Positions 27,135-36,641 of a stretch of 64,000 nt of DNA are shown here, in pieces (positions within the stretch are counted from its first letter, which is position 1; each line of letters starts with the position of its first letter). The translations under genes were made by a program, and so were the position numbers. The DNA comes from Pelagerythrobacter marensis (lineage in GTDB: Bacteria; Pseudomonadota; Alphaproteobacteria; Sphingomonadales; Sphingomonadaceae), in assembly GCF_036700095.1 (NCBI RefSeq), contig NZ_CP144918.1, positions 1,489,001 through 1,553,000 of the forward strand, read 5' to 3'. The notes beneath the pieces were generated by a model. The model saw nothing but the letters and a program-made list of their open reading frames with translations, searched no databases and was not told the origin of the DNA.

Positions 27135-27878
27135 ATGGCTGATTGGAACGAACCCCGCCGATCTCAGACGGGATTCGGCGCCTCCCCCGCCTACCGCGGC
27201 CAGGTCGCCACCGGCGAGACCTTCGACGCGGGGCTGCGGCAGCATATGCTGTCGATTTACAACTACATGACCTCGGGCGTCCTGCTGACCGGGATCGTCG
27301 CGCTGCTCACGTTCATGAGCGGGCTGGCCTACGATCTCTTTTCCGGCCCGATGCGCTGGATCGTCGCCCTTTCGCCGTTGGCAATCGTGTTTGCGATGAG
27401 CTTCGGGGCGAATCGCTTCGGGAAAACCACGCTGCAGGCGCTGTTCTGGGCCTTCGCGGTGCTGATGGGCCTGTCGCTCTCGTCGGTCTTCGTCGTCTAT
27501 ACCGGCCCCTCGATCGCGGTCACGTTCTTCGCCACGGCCGCGGCCTTCGCCGGGCTGAGCCTGTGGGGCTATACCACGAAGAAGGATCTCAGCGGCTGGG
27601 GCAGCTTCCTCATCATGGGCGTCGTCGGCCTTATCATCGCCAGCCTGCTCAATTGGTGGCTGCAATCGCCGGCGCTGCACTACGCGGTCGGCGCTCTCGG
27701 CGTGCTGATTTTCGCCGGCCTCACCGCTTATGACACGCAGCGCCTGAAGACGCAGTATTTCCAGGTCCGCGGCACCGAGTGGGCGAACAAGGCGATCGTG
27801 CTCGGCGCGCTGAGCCTGTACCTCGATTTCATCAACATGTTCCTGTTCCTGCTGCAGTTTCTCGGCAACCGCGAGTAA
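27135..27878 (+). CDS. Bax inhibitor-1 / YccA family membrane protein
   Basis: Seven-helix inner-membrane protein of the BI-1 (TMBIM) family, related to YccA, which modulates FtsH in E. coli. The 247-residue protein has a short polar N-terminus, then LRQHMLSIYNYMTSGVLLTG, the run of membrane helices, and the family end TAYDTQRLKTQYF, LGALSLYLDFINMFLFLLQFLG. The acidic/aspartate pair of the calcium-leak channel members is represented by Asp in AYDTQRL and YLDFIN. The ATG at 27135 is preferred over 27063 because MADWNEPRR starts the conserved N-terminus. A terminator follows. Confidence 0.93.
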   Translation: MADWNEPRRSQTGFGASPAYRGQVATGETFDAGLRQHMLSIYNYMTSGVLLTGIVALLTFMSGLAYDLFSGPMRWIVALSPLAIVFAMSFGANRFGKTTLQALFWAFAVLMGLSLSSVFVVYTGPSIAVTFFATAAAFAGLSLWGYTTKKDLSGWGSFLIMGVVGLIIASLLNWWLQSPALHYAVGALGVLIFAGLTAYDTQRLKTQYFQVRGTEWANKAIVLGALSLYLDFINMFLFLLQFLGNRE

Positions 27879-27902
27879 TCGCACGCAGGACTCGTTCTAT
27901 CG

Positions 27903-27938
27903 TGCCCGGGGCGTTCCATGCGCCTCGGGCATTTTCTT
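27903..27938 (+). terminator. Intrinsic terminator after the BI-1 gene
   Basis: TGCCCGGGGCG at 27903-27913 pairs with CGCCTCGGGCA at 27921-27931 around a short loop, followed by TTTTCTTT. GC-rich stem plus T-run is the standard Rho-independent layout; stem has one bulge. Confidence 0.7.
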
Positions 27939-28029
27939 TGCCTCCGTCAGGGACTAGGGTTGCGCGCTTAATGCTGGCGCAATCCGCGATGGGCGATCGT
28001 GGCGCCTGGGCGAAGGAGGATGATTTACA

Positions 28030-29127
28030 ATGTTCGGACTGACCACGGGTCGGATTCAGCTGCTGGCGATCGCCGGCGGCATGGCGATGCTGGCCGGGTG
28101 CGCCGCGCCGCCGCCGCCGCCCCCACCGCCGCCTCCGCCACCGCCGCCGGTGAAGGTCATTCCGCCCAAGCCTACACCGCCCGACGGTGCGACCGGCGCC
28201 ATGTTCATCCCTCCTGTCGGCCCCGACGGCGTGCGGCGGACGGTGAATTACGGCCTCTCGACCGCGCAGACGATCTGGAATGTCCGTTCGGCATTGAACG
28301 TCGCGGCGCTCAATTGTCTCGAGGCCGAACACGCGGAAATCCTGCCGGCTTACAAGTCGCTCCTCGAGCGCGGGAAGAAGGCGCTGAGGCGGACCAACCG
28401 CAACCTCCTGGCCGAATTTCGCGAAAACCACGGGTCGGAAGGGCAGGCCGCCTACGACCGCTATATGACGCAGGTTTACAACTACTTCGCGCTCCCGCCG
28501 GCGCTCGACGACTTCTGCGACGCCTCGCAGCAGATCGCGCGGGAATCGTTGCTGGTGGAGCCGGAGAACTTCGACAGTTTCGCGCTGCGCAGCCTCCCCG
28601 TGCTGGAGGCCGTGTTCGAGGATTTCTTCCGCTCGTACGAGCAGTATCGCGCGTCGCTCGCCGCCTGGAATGCCGAATACGGTCCGCCGCAAGCGGGGGC
28701 GACGATGGTTGCGACGCAATCGGACCCGGTCGGTGGACAGGCCGATGCAACCGTTTCGCTCGGCGCGACCTATCGGGACGCGGACGAGGCGGCGGTGCAG
28801 CCCATTCCGACTTTCGAACCGGCGCCCAGCCTTGCGGCGCAACCCCCGGCCGCGAGCGCGGCGGGTTCGCTGTCCGGCGCAGTCCAGTCGGTCGATACCG
28901 CCGCGATGCCCACCGTGGAGCAGCCGGTACAGCCCGTGGAAGAGCCGCCGGTGCAGATGGTGTCGAGGCCGGTCGTGCAGGGCGAAGAGACAGCCCCGCA
29001 GCCCGGCTTCGGGCCGACGCTGACCGCCGAAACCCCGCCGGCGGAGACCGACGATACGCCGGCCATCGTCCTCACCCCGGTGCCCGAGGCGGCGGGCGAG
29101 GGGGACGACGATAACGGCGGCCGATAG
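28030..29127 (+). CDS. Proline-rich lipoprotein of unknown function
   Basis: A 365-residue predicted lipoprotein. The signal peptide ends in the lipobox MLAGC, giving Cys24 as the lipidated residue. After AA comes a run of 14 prolines (27-40), encoded by a mix of CCG, CCC, CCA and CCT codons. A helical domain follows (about 70-215; LSTAQTIWNVRSALNVAAL, YDRYMTQVYNYFALPPALDDFCD), with Cys residues that could pair. The C-terminal 140 residues are Ala/Pro/Glu-rich. GGAGG sits just before the ATG. The helical core looks like a family found in Sphingomonads, but I cannot name it. The Pro run could span the periplasmic glycan layer (inference). Confidence 0.7.
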   Translation: MFGLTTGRIQLLAIAGGMAMLAGCAAPPPPPPPPPPPPPPVKVIPPKPTPPDGATGAMFIPPVGPDGVRRTVNYGLSTAQTIWNVRSALNVAALNCLEAEHAEILPAYKSLLERGKKALRRTNRNLLAEFRENHGSEGQAAYDRYMTQVYNYFALPPALDDFCDASQQIARESLLVEPENFDSFALRSLPVLEAVFEDFFRSYEQYRASLAAWNAEYGPPQAGATMVATQSDPVGGQADATVSLGATYRDADEAAVQPIPTFEPAPSLAAQPPAASAAGSLSGAVQSVDTAAMPTVEQPVQPVEEPPVQMVSRPVVQGEETAPQPGFGPTLTAETPPAETDDTPAIVLTPVPEAAGEGDDDNGGR

Positions 29128-29231
29128 CGCAAGGCGCGCCGGCCGGGCGAATTTGCCCTTTGCAGCCCGCCCCGCTTTCGCTAAGGGGCGCGCTCCCCGG
29201 GCCGACGAGCGCCCGGAAGCAGACCTGGAAC

Positions 29232-29307
<76 letters not shown>

Positions 29308-29430
29308 GGCAACCCGCCGTGGCGAGAATGCGGTTCAGGAACGCGGCCCGGGCGGGTCGCTTGCTTTTGCGGCCGAACGCGCGAGGATAGCCAAAGGGGG
29401 CGAGCGGCCCCCGCCGGCGCTTGAGGCTGA

Positions 29431-30498
<1,068 letters not shown>

Positions 30499-30577
30499 GC
30501 GCCACAGGCGGCCGTTCCGCCGCTTATGCGCCCACGTTGTGGATGACGGGCGGAAACGGCTGGGCTAAGCGCCCGCC

Positions 30578-31711
30578 ATGGCGATCTCTGCCCTCCAGGA
30601 CCTGTCCGATCCGGCTGCTGCACCGCGGATCGTGATCAAGATCGGCTCCGCGCTGCTGGTCGACGGCTCCGGCCGCCCGCGCGCGGCGTGGCTCGATTCG
30701 CTCGCCGGCGAGATTGCCGGCCTGTGCGCTGCCGGGCGGGAGGTCGTCGTGGTCAGCTCGGGCGCGATCGCGCTGGGGGCCGCGCGGCTGGGGCTGGAGC
30801 GGGGCGGCCGCGGCAATCTCGCCGACGCGCAGGCCGCCGCCTCGGTCGGACAGATCGCGCTGGCATCGCTCTGGTCCGAGAAGCTCGCGGCGCAGGGCCT
30901 GACCGCGGCCCAGCTTCTGCTGACGCTCGACGATCTGGAGGATCGCCGGCGCTATCTCAACGCTTCTTCGACCCTCGCGCGCCTGCTCGAAAGCGGGGCG
31001 GTGCCGGTGGTGAACGAGAACGACAGCGTCGCGACGCAGGAAATCCGCTTCGGCGACAACGACCGGCTCGCTGCGCGGGTGGCGCAGGCGGTGCGGGCCG
31101 ACGCGGTCCTGCTGCTGTCCGATGTCGATGGTCTGTTCGATCGCAACCCGCGCGAAGCGGGCGCCCGGCTGGTGCCCGTGGTCGACGGGATCGACGATGC
31201 GGTTCGCGCGATGGCCGACGGCGGCTCGGCTTCGGGCCTGGGATCGGGCGGGATGACGTCCAAGCTGCAGGCGGCCGAGATCGCCGAACGCGCGGGGATC
31301 GCGCTGGCGATCCTCAATGGCGCGCACCCCGCACCCATCGCCCGGGCGCTGGAAAGCGGCGTGGGGACGGTGTTCCTGCCCCGCCGCCGCGACGGCGCGC
31401 GCAAGGCCTGGCTGGGCGGCCGCCTGCGCGAACGGGGGGTGCTGACGGTCGACGCGGGCTGCGCCGCCGCGCTGGCGCAGGGCGGCAGCCTGCTGGCCGC
31501 CGGGATCACCGCTGTCGAAGGCGCTTTCGAGCGCGGCGACCTGGTCGCGATCCGCGACCCGGCCGGCACGGCGATCGCGCGCGGCCTCGCCGAATACGGC
31601 GCGGCGGAATGCGATGCGCTGAAAGGGCTGCGCAGCGCCGAGCACGCCGCGGTGCTGGGCTATTCCCCGCGCGCGGCGGTCGTCCACCGCGATCATATGG
31701 TGATGCTGTGA
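30578..31711 (+). CDS. proB: Glutamate 5-kinase ProB
   Basis: First step of proline synthesis: phosphorylates L-glutamate. The 377-residue protein has the amino-acid kinase domain (VIKIGSALLVDG, VVVVSSGAIALGAARL, NENDSVAT, FGDNDRLAARVA, and GTGM-like GSGGMTSKLQAA) plus a C-terminal PUA domain (about 285-370) that usually mediates proline feedback. proA is not in the window. The stop shares one base with the next gene's ATG, so the epimerase is co-translated. Confidence 0.96.
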   Translation: MAISALQDLSDPAAAPRIVIKIGSALLVDGSGRPRAAWLDSLAGEIAGLCAAGREVVVVSSGAIALGAARLGLERGGRGNLADAQAAASVGQIALASLWSEKLAAQGLTAAQLLLTLDDLEDRRRYLNASSTLARLLESGAVPVVNENDSVATQEIRFGDNDRLAARVAQAVRADAVLLLSDVDGLFDRNPREAGARLVPVVDGIDDAVRAMADGGSASGLGSGGMTSKLQAAEIAERAGIALAILNGAHPAPIARALESGVGTVFLPRRRDGARKAWLGGRLRERGVLTVDAGCAAALAQGGSLLAAGITAVEGAFERGDLVAIRDPAGTAIARGLAEYGAAECDALKGLRSAEHAAVLGYSPRAAVVHRDHMVML

Positions 31712-32619
31712 TGCTGGCGCTGACAGGCGGCACGGGGTTCGTCGGCCAGGCGACGCTCGACGCGATCGCGCGCGGCAATCTTTCGGCGCGTGCCCTGGCG
31801 CGCAAGGTTCCGGGCGACAGCAGGCCGGGGATCGAATGGGTTCGCGGCAGTCTGTCCGACCGCGCCGCGCTCGCGCGGCTGGTGGATGGCGCCGAGGCGG
31901 CGATCCACATCGCCGGGCTCACCAGCACGCTGGTCCCCGCCGAGTTCGAGGCGGCGAACGTCGCCGGAACGCTGGCCCTGATCGAGGCTGCGAAGGCCGC
32001 CGGGGTCCGGCGGTTCGTGTTCGTCTCCTCGCTCGCCGCGCGCCGGCCCGATCTCTCGGCCTATGGCGCGTCGAAGGCGCGAGCGGAGAAAGTCGTTGCG
32101 GCCAGCGGTCTCGACTGGACGATCGTGCGTCCGCCCGCGGTTTACGGCCCGCGCGACAGGGACATGTTCGAGCTGTTCCGCGCCGCGCGCCGCGGCGTGG
32201 TGCCGATGCCGCCGGCGGGGCGCGCCTCGATGATCCACGTCGACGATCTGGCCGACCTCCTGCTCGCGCTCGTGCCGGGCGGGGAGGGGGTGAGCGGCGC
32301 CGTCTTCGAACCCGACGACGGGCGCGAGGGCGGCTGGCCCCATCGCGAGCTGGCGCTGGCCATCGGCACGGCGGTCGGCCGGCGCCCCTGGGTGCCGCAT
32401 CTGCCGCGCGGCGTGCTCGACTGGGCATCGCGCATCGATTGCGCGGTCCGCCGCGACAAGGCCCGCCTCACGCCCGACCGGGTGGGCTATATGTGCCACC
32501 CGGACTGGGTCGCGGACCCTGCGCGCGCGGTGCCGACGGACCGGTGGCGGCCGCGCATTCCCACGCCGCACGGGCTAGCCGCCACGGCGCAGTGGTATCG
32601 CGACAAAGGGTGGCTGTAG
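31711..32619 (+). CDS. NAD(P)-dependent epimerase/dehydratase (extended SDR)
   Basis: A 302-residue extended short-chain dehydrogenase. The nucleotide-binding motif TGGTGFVG is at residues 5-12, the VFVSSLAARRP strand and the YGASKARAE motif supply the catalytic Tyr and Lys. Later segments (YGPRDRDMFELF, MIHVDDLADLLL) are typical of NDUFA9-like or sugar-nucleotide SDRs. Overlap with proB does not indicate a proline-related role; obgE-proB-SDR is a common alphaproteobacterial order. Substrate unknown. Confidence 0.85.
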   Translation: MLALTGGTGFVGQATLDAIARGNLSARALARKVPGDSRPGIEWVRGSLSDRAALARLVDGAEAAIHIAGLTSTLVPAEFEAANVAGTLALIEAAKAAGVRRFVFVSSLAARRPDLSAYGASKARAEKVVAASGLDWTIVRPPAVYGPRDRDMFELFRAARRGVVPMPPAGRASMIHVDDLADLLLALVPGGEGVSGAVFEPDDGREGGWPHRELALAIGTAVGRRPWVPHLPRGVLDWASRIDCAVRRDKARLTPDRVGYMCHPDWVADPARAVPTDRWRPRIPTPHGLAATAQWYRDKGWL

Positions 32620-32640
32620 CGGCCGCCGCCGCGAAACGGA

Positions 32641-33435
32641 TCAGAACGCGGGGTCGTATCCCGGCGGCAATTCGCCATCGGGCGTCAGCGGCGTGTGGAT
32701 GCCGCATTCGGTCTTGTCCCAGCCTTTCCACCGGCCCGAACGCGGGTCCTCGCCCGGCGCGACCTTGTGCGTGCAGGGGCTGCACCCGATCGAGGGATAG
32801 CCTTCGGCCACCAGCGGGTGCGGGGGCAATTCGTGCTCGGCGATATAGGCGGCCAGATCGTCCGCGCTCCAGTCGATCAGCGGATTGATCTTGAGTCGCC
32901 CTTGCGCGTCGGAGGTATCGATTTCGAAGCGGGGCAGGTTCGCCCGGGTCGCCGACTGGAACGCCTTGCGCCCCGTCAGCGTCGCATCGAAATCGGACAG
33001 CGCGGCGGCCAGGGGAAGGACCTTGCGGATCTCGCAGCAGCCATCGGGATCGTAGGACCAGCGCAGCCCGCTTTCGTCGCGCCTGGCCAGCAGTTCCGGG
33101 TCGGGCCGCAGGTTGACGAGCCCGGTCAGGCCGAGTTGTTCGACCAGCTGGTCGCGATAGGCCAGCGTTTCGGGGAAATGCTTCCCGGTTTCGAGGAACA
33201 GGACCGGCAGCGAGGGGTCGATCTGCGCGATAAGATGAAGCAGGACAGCGCTTTCCGCGCCGAAGCTGGACACCGTGGCGAGGCGCCCGACCAGCCCGTC
33301 CGCGATCACCGCGCGCAGCATCTCTGCCGTATCGGCGCCGCGGAACATGCGGTTCAGCCGGATCGCATCGGCATCGGTGAAACGCGGCCCGGTCTCTATC
33401 CGGTCGCGCAGGCGGATCGGATCGGCGTCAGCCAT
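32641..33435 (-). CDS. cysH: Assimilatory adenylyl-sulfate reductase, [4Fe-4S] type (CysH)
   Basis: Reduces activated sulfate to sulfite. The 264-residue protein has the PP-loop-like SSFGAESAVLLHL, then Cys133-Cys134 (GCCEIRK) and Cys218/Cys221 (IGCSPCT), which together bind a [4Fe-4S] cluster. The C-terminal KTECGIH supplies the nucleophile Cys244. The paired CC and CxxC mark the APS-using (plant/alpha-type) enzyme rather than the cluster-free PAPS reductase of E. coli. Start at 33435 has GGAG 7-10 nt upstream and overlaps the DUF934 gene by 8 nt. Last gene of the cobA-led operon. Confidence 0.95.
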   Translation of the reverse strand: MADADPIRLRDRIETGPRFTDADAIRLNRMFRGADTAEMLRAVIADGLVGRLATVSSFGAESAVLLHLIAQIDPSLPVLFLETGKHFPETLAYRDQLVEQLGLTGLVNLRPDPELLARRDESGLRWSYDPDGCCEIRKVLPLAAALSDFDATLTGRKAFQSATRANLPRFEIDTSDAQGRLKINPLIDWSADDLAAYIAEHELPPHPLVAEGYPSIGCSPCTHKVAPGEDPRSGRWKGWDKTECGIHTPLTPDGELPPGYDPAF

Positions 33436-33865
33436 TGTCGGCTCCATGACGAAGGTTCCAGATGGGCACCCGCTCGTCCGCCGCCGGCTGGTAGACTTCG
33501 GGCCAGCGCCCGAACGCCGCCTCGGCATCGCCCGGATCGAAGGGGCGGTCGGGCGCGAAGGAATCGAACCCGCACCGCCGCATGGCGGAAAGCTGATCGA
33601 CCAGCACGTCGCCCACCGCGCGCAGTTCGCCGGCATAGCCGGCTTCGCGCAGCACGCGCGCGGCGGAATAGCCGCGCCCGTCGGTGAAGGCGGGGAAGTT
33701 CACTTCGACCAGGCGAATCTGATCGAGATGCGGGATCAGCGCGCGCGCATCGTCGCCCGGCTCGACCCGCACCGCGGCGGCGTTCGTCTGGTCGAGGAAG
33801 GCATCGACCGTCACCGCCGGATGGTCGACCGTCTCGTCGTCGCGAAAACGCAGCAGCTCAGCCAT
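33428..33865 (-). CDS. DUF934 domain-containing protein (sulfite-reduction accessory)
   Basis: A 145-residue cytoplasmic protein of the DUF934 family, known to co-occur with cysH and siroheme sulfite reductases, but of undefined biochemistry. Visible family segments are VNFPAFTDGRGYSAARVLRE and RAVGDVLVDQLSAMRRCGFDSF. It overlaps cysI by 8 nt upstream and cysH by 8 nt downstream, so it is translated with both. A role as specificity or assembly factor for the reductase is inference. Confidence 0.93.
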   Translation of the reverse strand: MAELLRFRDDETVDHPAVTVDAFLDQTNAAAVRVEPGDDARALIPHLDQIRLVEVNFPAFTDGRGYSAARVLREAGYAGELRAVGDVLVDQLSAMRRCGFDSFAPDRPFDPGDAEAAFGRWPEVYQPAADERVPIWNLRHGADNG

Positions 33866-35492
33866 AGAGTGCCTCCTTGAACGGTTCCATGCCGATCCGG
33901 CGATAAGTGTCGAGGAAACGCTCCCCGTCCCGGCGCTGCGCGAGATAGACGTCGGTCGCTTTCTCGACCGCGTCGACGATTCCCGCCTCGTCGAAACCGG
34001 GGCCGGTGATCTTGCCGAGCGAGGTATCGTCGGCCTCGCTCCCGCCCAGCAGGAGCTGGTAGTTCTCGACCCCTTTGCGGTCGACGCCCAGGATCCCGAT
34101 GTGGCCCGCATGGTGGTGGCCGCAGGCGTTGATGCAGCCCGAGATCTTGAGCTTCAGCTCGCCCAGCGTGTCGCTCTTGCCGTTGGCGGCGAAGCGTTCG
34201 GAAATCTTCTGCGCCACCGGGATCGAGCGGGCATTGGCGAGGCTGCAGTAATCGAGGCCGGGGCAGGCGATGATATCGTCCACCTGGTCGAGATTGGGGG
34301 TCGACAGGCCGGCTTCGTCGAGCGCGCTCCACAGCGTGTGCAGATCGGCCTTGCGCACATGGGGCAGGACGATGTTCTGCGTGTGCATCACCCGCAGCTC
34401 GTCGAAACTGTACCGTTCGGCCAGATCGGCGATCAGGCGCATCTGGTCGGCGCTGGCATCGCCTGGAATGCCGCCCACCGGCTTGAGGCTGATGACCGCC
34501 GAAGCATAGCCCGGCGCCTTGTGCGCGACGCAGTTGCGATCGACCCACAGCGCGAAATCCGGGTCCGACCGGTCGATCGCATCGGGCAGGCCCTGTTCGA
34601 ACGGCGGATCGGCGAAATAGGCCTTGATCCGTTCCAGCTCGGCCAGCGGCGGCTCGATATCCTGGGCCAGAAGGTGCGCGAATTCCTCCTCGACCTGGCG
34701 GGTGTATTCCTCCGCGCCCAGTTCGTGGACCAGAATCTTGATCCGCGCCTTGAACTTGTTGTCGCGCCGGCCGTAGCGGTTGTAGACGCGCAGGCACGCC
34801 TCGGCATAGGTCACCAGCTGGTCGAGCGGAACGAATTCGCGGATGCGCGGCGCGATCATCGGCGTGCGGCCCATGCCGCCGCCGACGTAGAAGGCCGCGC
34901 CCAGCGCGCCGTCCCCGTTCTTCACGATACGAATGCCGATATCGTGCAGCTTCATTGCCGCGCGGTCGGTCTCGCTCGCGATCACCGCGATCTTGAACTT
35001 GCGCGGCAGGGCGATGAATTCGGGGTGGAAGCTCGACCATTGCCGCAGCAGCTCGGCATAGGGGCGCGGATCGACCAGCTCGTCGGCCGTGGCGCCGGCG
35101 AAATGGTCCGAACTGATATTCCGGATGCAGTTGCCGCTGGTCTGGATGGCGTGCATTTCCACTTTGGCCAGATCGGCCAGAATGTCGCCCGCATCCTCCA
35201 GCTTGATCCAGTTGTACTGGATGTTCTGGCGAGTGGTGAAATGGCCGTATCCGCGGTCGTATTTCTCCGCGATATCGGCCAGCGCGCGCATCTGCCGGCT
35301 GTTGAGCGTGCCATAGGGCACCGCGACGCGCAGCATATAGGCGTGGAGCTGGAGATAGAGCCCGTTCATCAGCCGGAGCGGCTTGAACTGGTCCTCCGTC
35401 AGCTTGCCTTCGAGGCGGCGGCGCACCTGGTCGCGGAATTCGGCGACGCGGGCGTCGACCATGGCCTGGTCGTATCGGTCGTATCTATACAT
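33858..35492 (-). CDS. cysI: Siroheme [4Fe-4S] sulfite/nitrite reductase hemoprotein (CysI/NirA-like)
   Basis: Six-electron reductase taking sulfite to sulfide (or nitrite to ammonia). The 544-residue protein has ferrodoxin-like domains with FTTRQNIQYNWIKLEDAG, the siroheme-binding Arg/Asn segment QTSGNCIRNI, and cluster ligands Cys410 and Cys416 (CPGLDYC) with Cys453 and Cys457 (CINACGHHH). Position between DUF2849 and DUF934-cysH argues for sulfite as substrate; a ferredoxin rather than NADPH-flavoprotein donor is likely, since no cysJ is present. The start overlaps DUF2849 in ATGA. Confidence 0.94.
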   Translation of the reverse strand: MYRYDRYDQAMVDARVAEFRDQVRRRLEGKLTEDQFKPLRLMNGLYLQLHAYMLRVAVPYGTLNSRQMRALADIAEKYDRGYGHFTTRQNIQYNWIKLEDAGDILADLAKVEMHAIQTSGNCIRNISSDHFAGATADELVDPRPYAELLRQWSSFHPEFIALPRKFKIAVIASETDRAAMKLHDIGIRIVKNGDGALGAAFYVGGGMGRTPMIAPRIREFVPLDQLVTYAEACLRVYNRYGRRDNKFKARIKILVHELGAEEYTRQVEEEFAHLLAQDIEPPLAELERIKAYFADPPFEQGLPDAIDRSDPDFALWVDRNCVAHKAPGYASAVISLKPVGGIPGDASADQMRLIADLAERYSFDELRVMHTQNIVLPHVRKADLHTLWSALDEAGLSTPNLDQVDDIIACPGLDYCSLANARSIPVAQKISERFAANGKSDTLGELKLKISGCINACGHHHAGHIGILGVDRKGVENYQLLLGGSEADDTSLGKITGPGFDEAGIVDAVEKATDVYLAQRRDGERFLDTYRRIGMEPFKEALYG

Positions 35493-35788
35493 CAGATCAC
35501 CCAGTTCCCGGCGGTCGGATCGGCCGGCTTGAGCGTGAGGTCGGGGCGCACGGTGGGGCCGAGCGCGCGGATGCGTTCCTTGATATGGGCGGGGCGCACG
35601 CCGTCGGCGGTCTTCTCGCCCTCGATCACGTAAGGCGCGTTGACGCGGCGGGCGGCTTCTTCGCGCAGAGCGATATCTTCCGCCTGCTCGCCCGCGTCGA
35701 CCGCATCCTCGACATGGATCGACCAGTCCACGCCGGTCCACCATACGACGGCCCCGGTCTTGAGGTCGTTTCCGGTCACGATCTTCAT
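35492..35788 (-). CDS. DUF2849 domain-containing small protein
   Basis: A 98-residue soluble protein of unknown function found in alphaproteobacterial cys operons. The conserved start is MKIVTGNDLKTGAVVWWTG and a VRPAHIKERIRALGPTVR-type segment near the end is typical. ATGA overlaps on both sides couple it to cobA upstream and cysI downstream. Confidence 0.92.
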   Translation of the reverse strand: MKIVTGNDLKTGAVVWWTGVDWSIHVEDAVDAGEQAEDIALREEAARRVNAPYVIEGEKTADGVRPAHIKERIRALGPTVRPDLTLKPADPTAGNWVI

Positions 35789-36543
35789 TGTGCAGCCTCC
35801 GCAGCCAGCGCGGCGACGAAGGCGTCGCCCCGCGCAGCGACCTCGCCGATCACGATCAGCGCCGGGCTCTTCACCCGTTCGCGCGCGACCAGCCCGGGCA
35901 AGGCGGCGAGCGGGCCGCGCAGCACGCGCATTTCGGGCCGGCAGGCGTTCTCGATCACCGCCAGCGGCATGTCGGGGGCAAGGCCGTCGGCCATCAGCTT
36001 CTCGGCGATCTGCGGGGCGGTCTTGACGCCCATGTAGATCACCAGAGTCCGCCCCTTGCCCGCCAGCCCGGCCCAGTTCTGTTCGGACAGCCCCTTGCAC
36101 TGGCCGGCGACGAAGCTGACCACGCTCGCGGCATCGCGATGGGTCAGCGCGATCTGCGCTGCCGCGGCCGCGCCGTTCGCGGCGCTGATGCCGGGCACGA
36201 TTTCCACCGGCACGCCGGCGATGCGGCACGCCTCCGCCTCCTCGCCGCCGCGGCCGAAGATGAAGGGATCGCCGCCTTTCAGCCGCACGACATCGCGCCC
36301 CTTGCGCGCTTCGCGCACCAGCAGATCGCAGATCGCGTCCTGCGGCAGCGTGTGACGGGCGCGGCGCTTGGCGACCGAGACCAGTTCCGCCGATTCGGGC
36401 GCGAGCGCGAGCACGGCCGGATCGACCAGGCCGTCGTGGATCACGATTTCCGCGCCTTGCAGCAGGCGCGCGGCGCGCAGCGTCAGCAGGTCCGGGTCGC
36501 CCGGTCCCGCGCCGACCAGATATACGGTTCCGACATCGTCCAT
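35785..36543 (-). CDS. cobA: Uroporphyrinogen-III C-methyltransferase (siroheme synthesis)
   Basis: SAM-dependent enzyme that makes precorrin-2, the precursor of siroheme for CysI. The 252-residue protein has TVYLVGAGPGDPDLLTLRA, then VRLKGGDPFIFGRGGEEAEA, GISAANGAAA and LTHRDAA, all diagnostic. The dehydrogenase/chelatase part of CysG is absent, so a separate enzyme must complete siroheme. The ATG at 36543 (MDDVGTVY) is preferred over 36579, which only adds a Pro/Ala stretch. First gene of the five-gene operon with overlapping junctions. Confidence 0.95.
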   Translation of the reverse strand: MDDVGTVYLVGAGPGDPDLLTLRAARLLQGAEIVIHDGLVDPAVLALAPESAELVSVAKRRARHTLPQDAICDLLVREARKGRDVVRLKGGDPFIFGRGGEEAEACRIAGVPVEIVPGISAANGAAAAAQIALTHRDAASVVSFVAGQCKGLSEQNWAGLAGKGRTLVIYMGVKTAPQIAEKLMADGLAPDMPLAVIENACRPEMRVLRGPLAALPGLVARERVKSPALIVIGEVAARGDAFVAALAAEAAQ

Positions 36544-36641
36544 GCCTGCAAGATGCGCGGGGGCGGGCGCCGGCGCCAACGAGAATGCATGTCAGTGCAG
36601 CTAGGATTGGTTTTGATAGCGGCGGTAGCGACCCCGCAAGC

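Noticed and set aside
36544-36641. SAM or cobalamin riboswitch before cobA
   Set aside because: The 98-bp gap is too short and lacks the B12-box or SAM-II core; only GC palindromes are visible.
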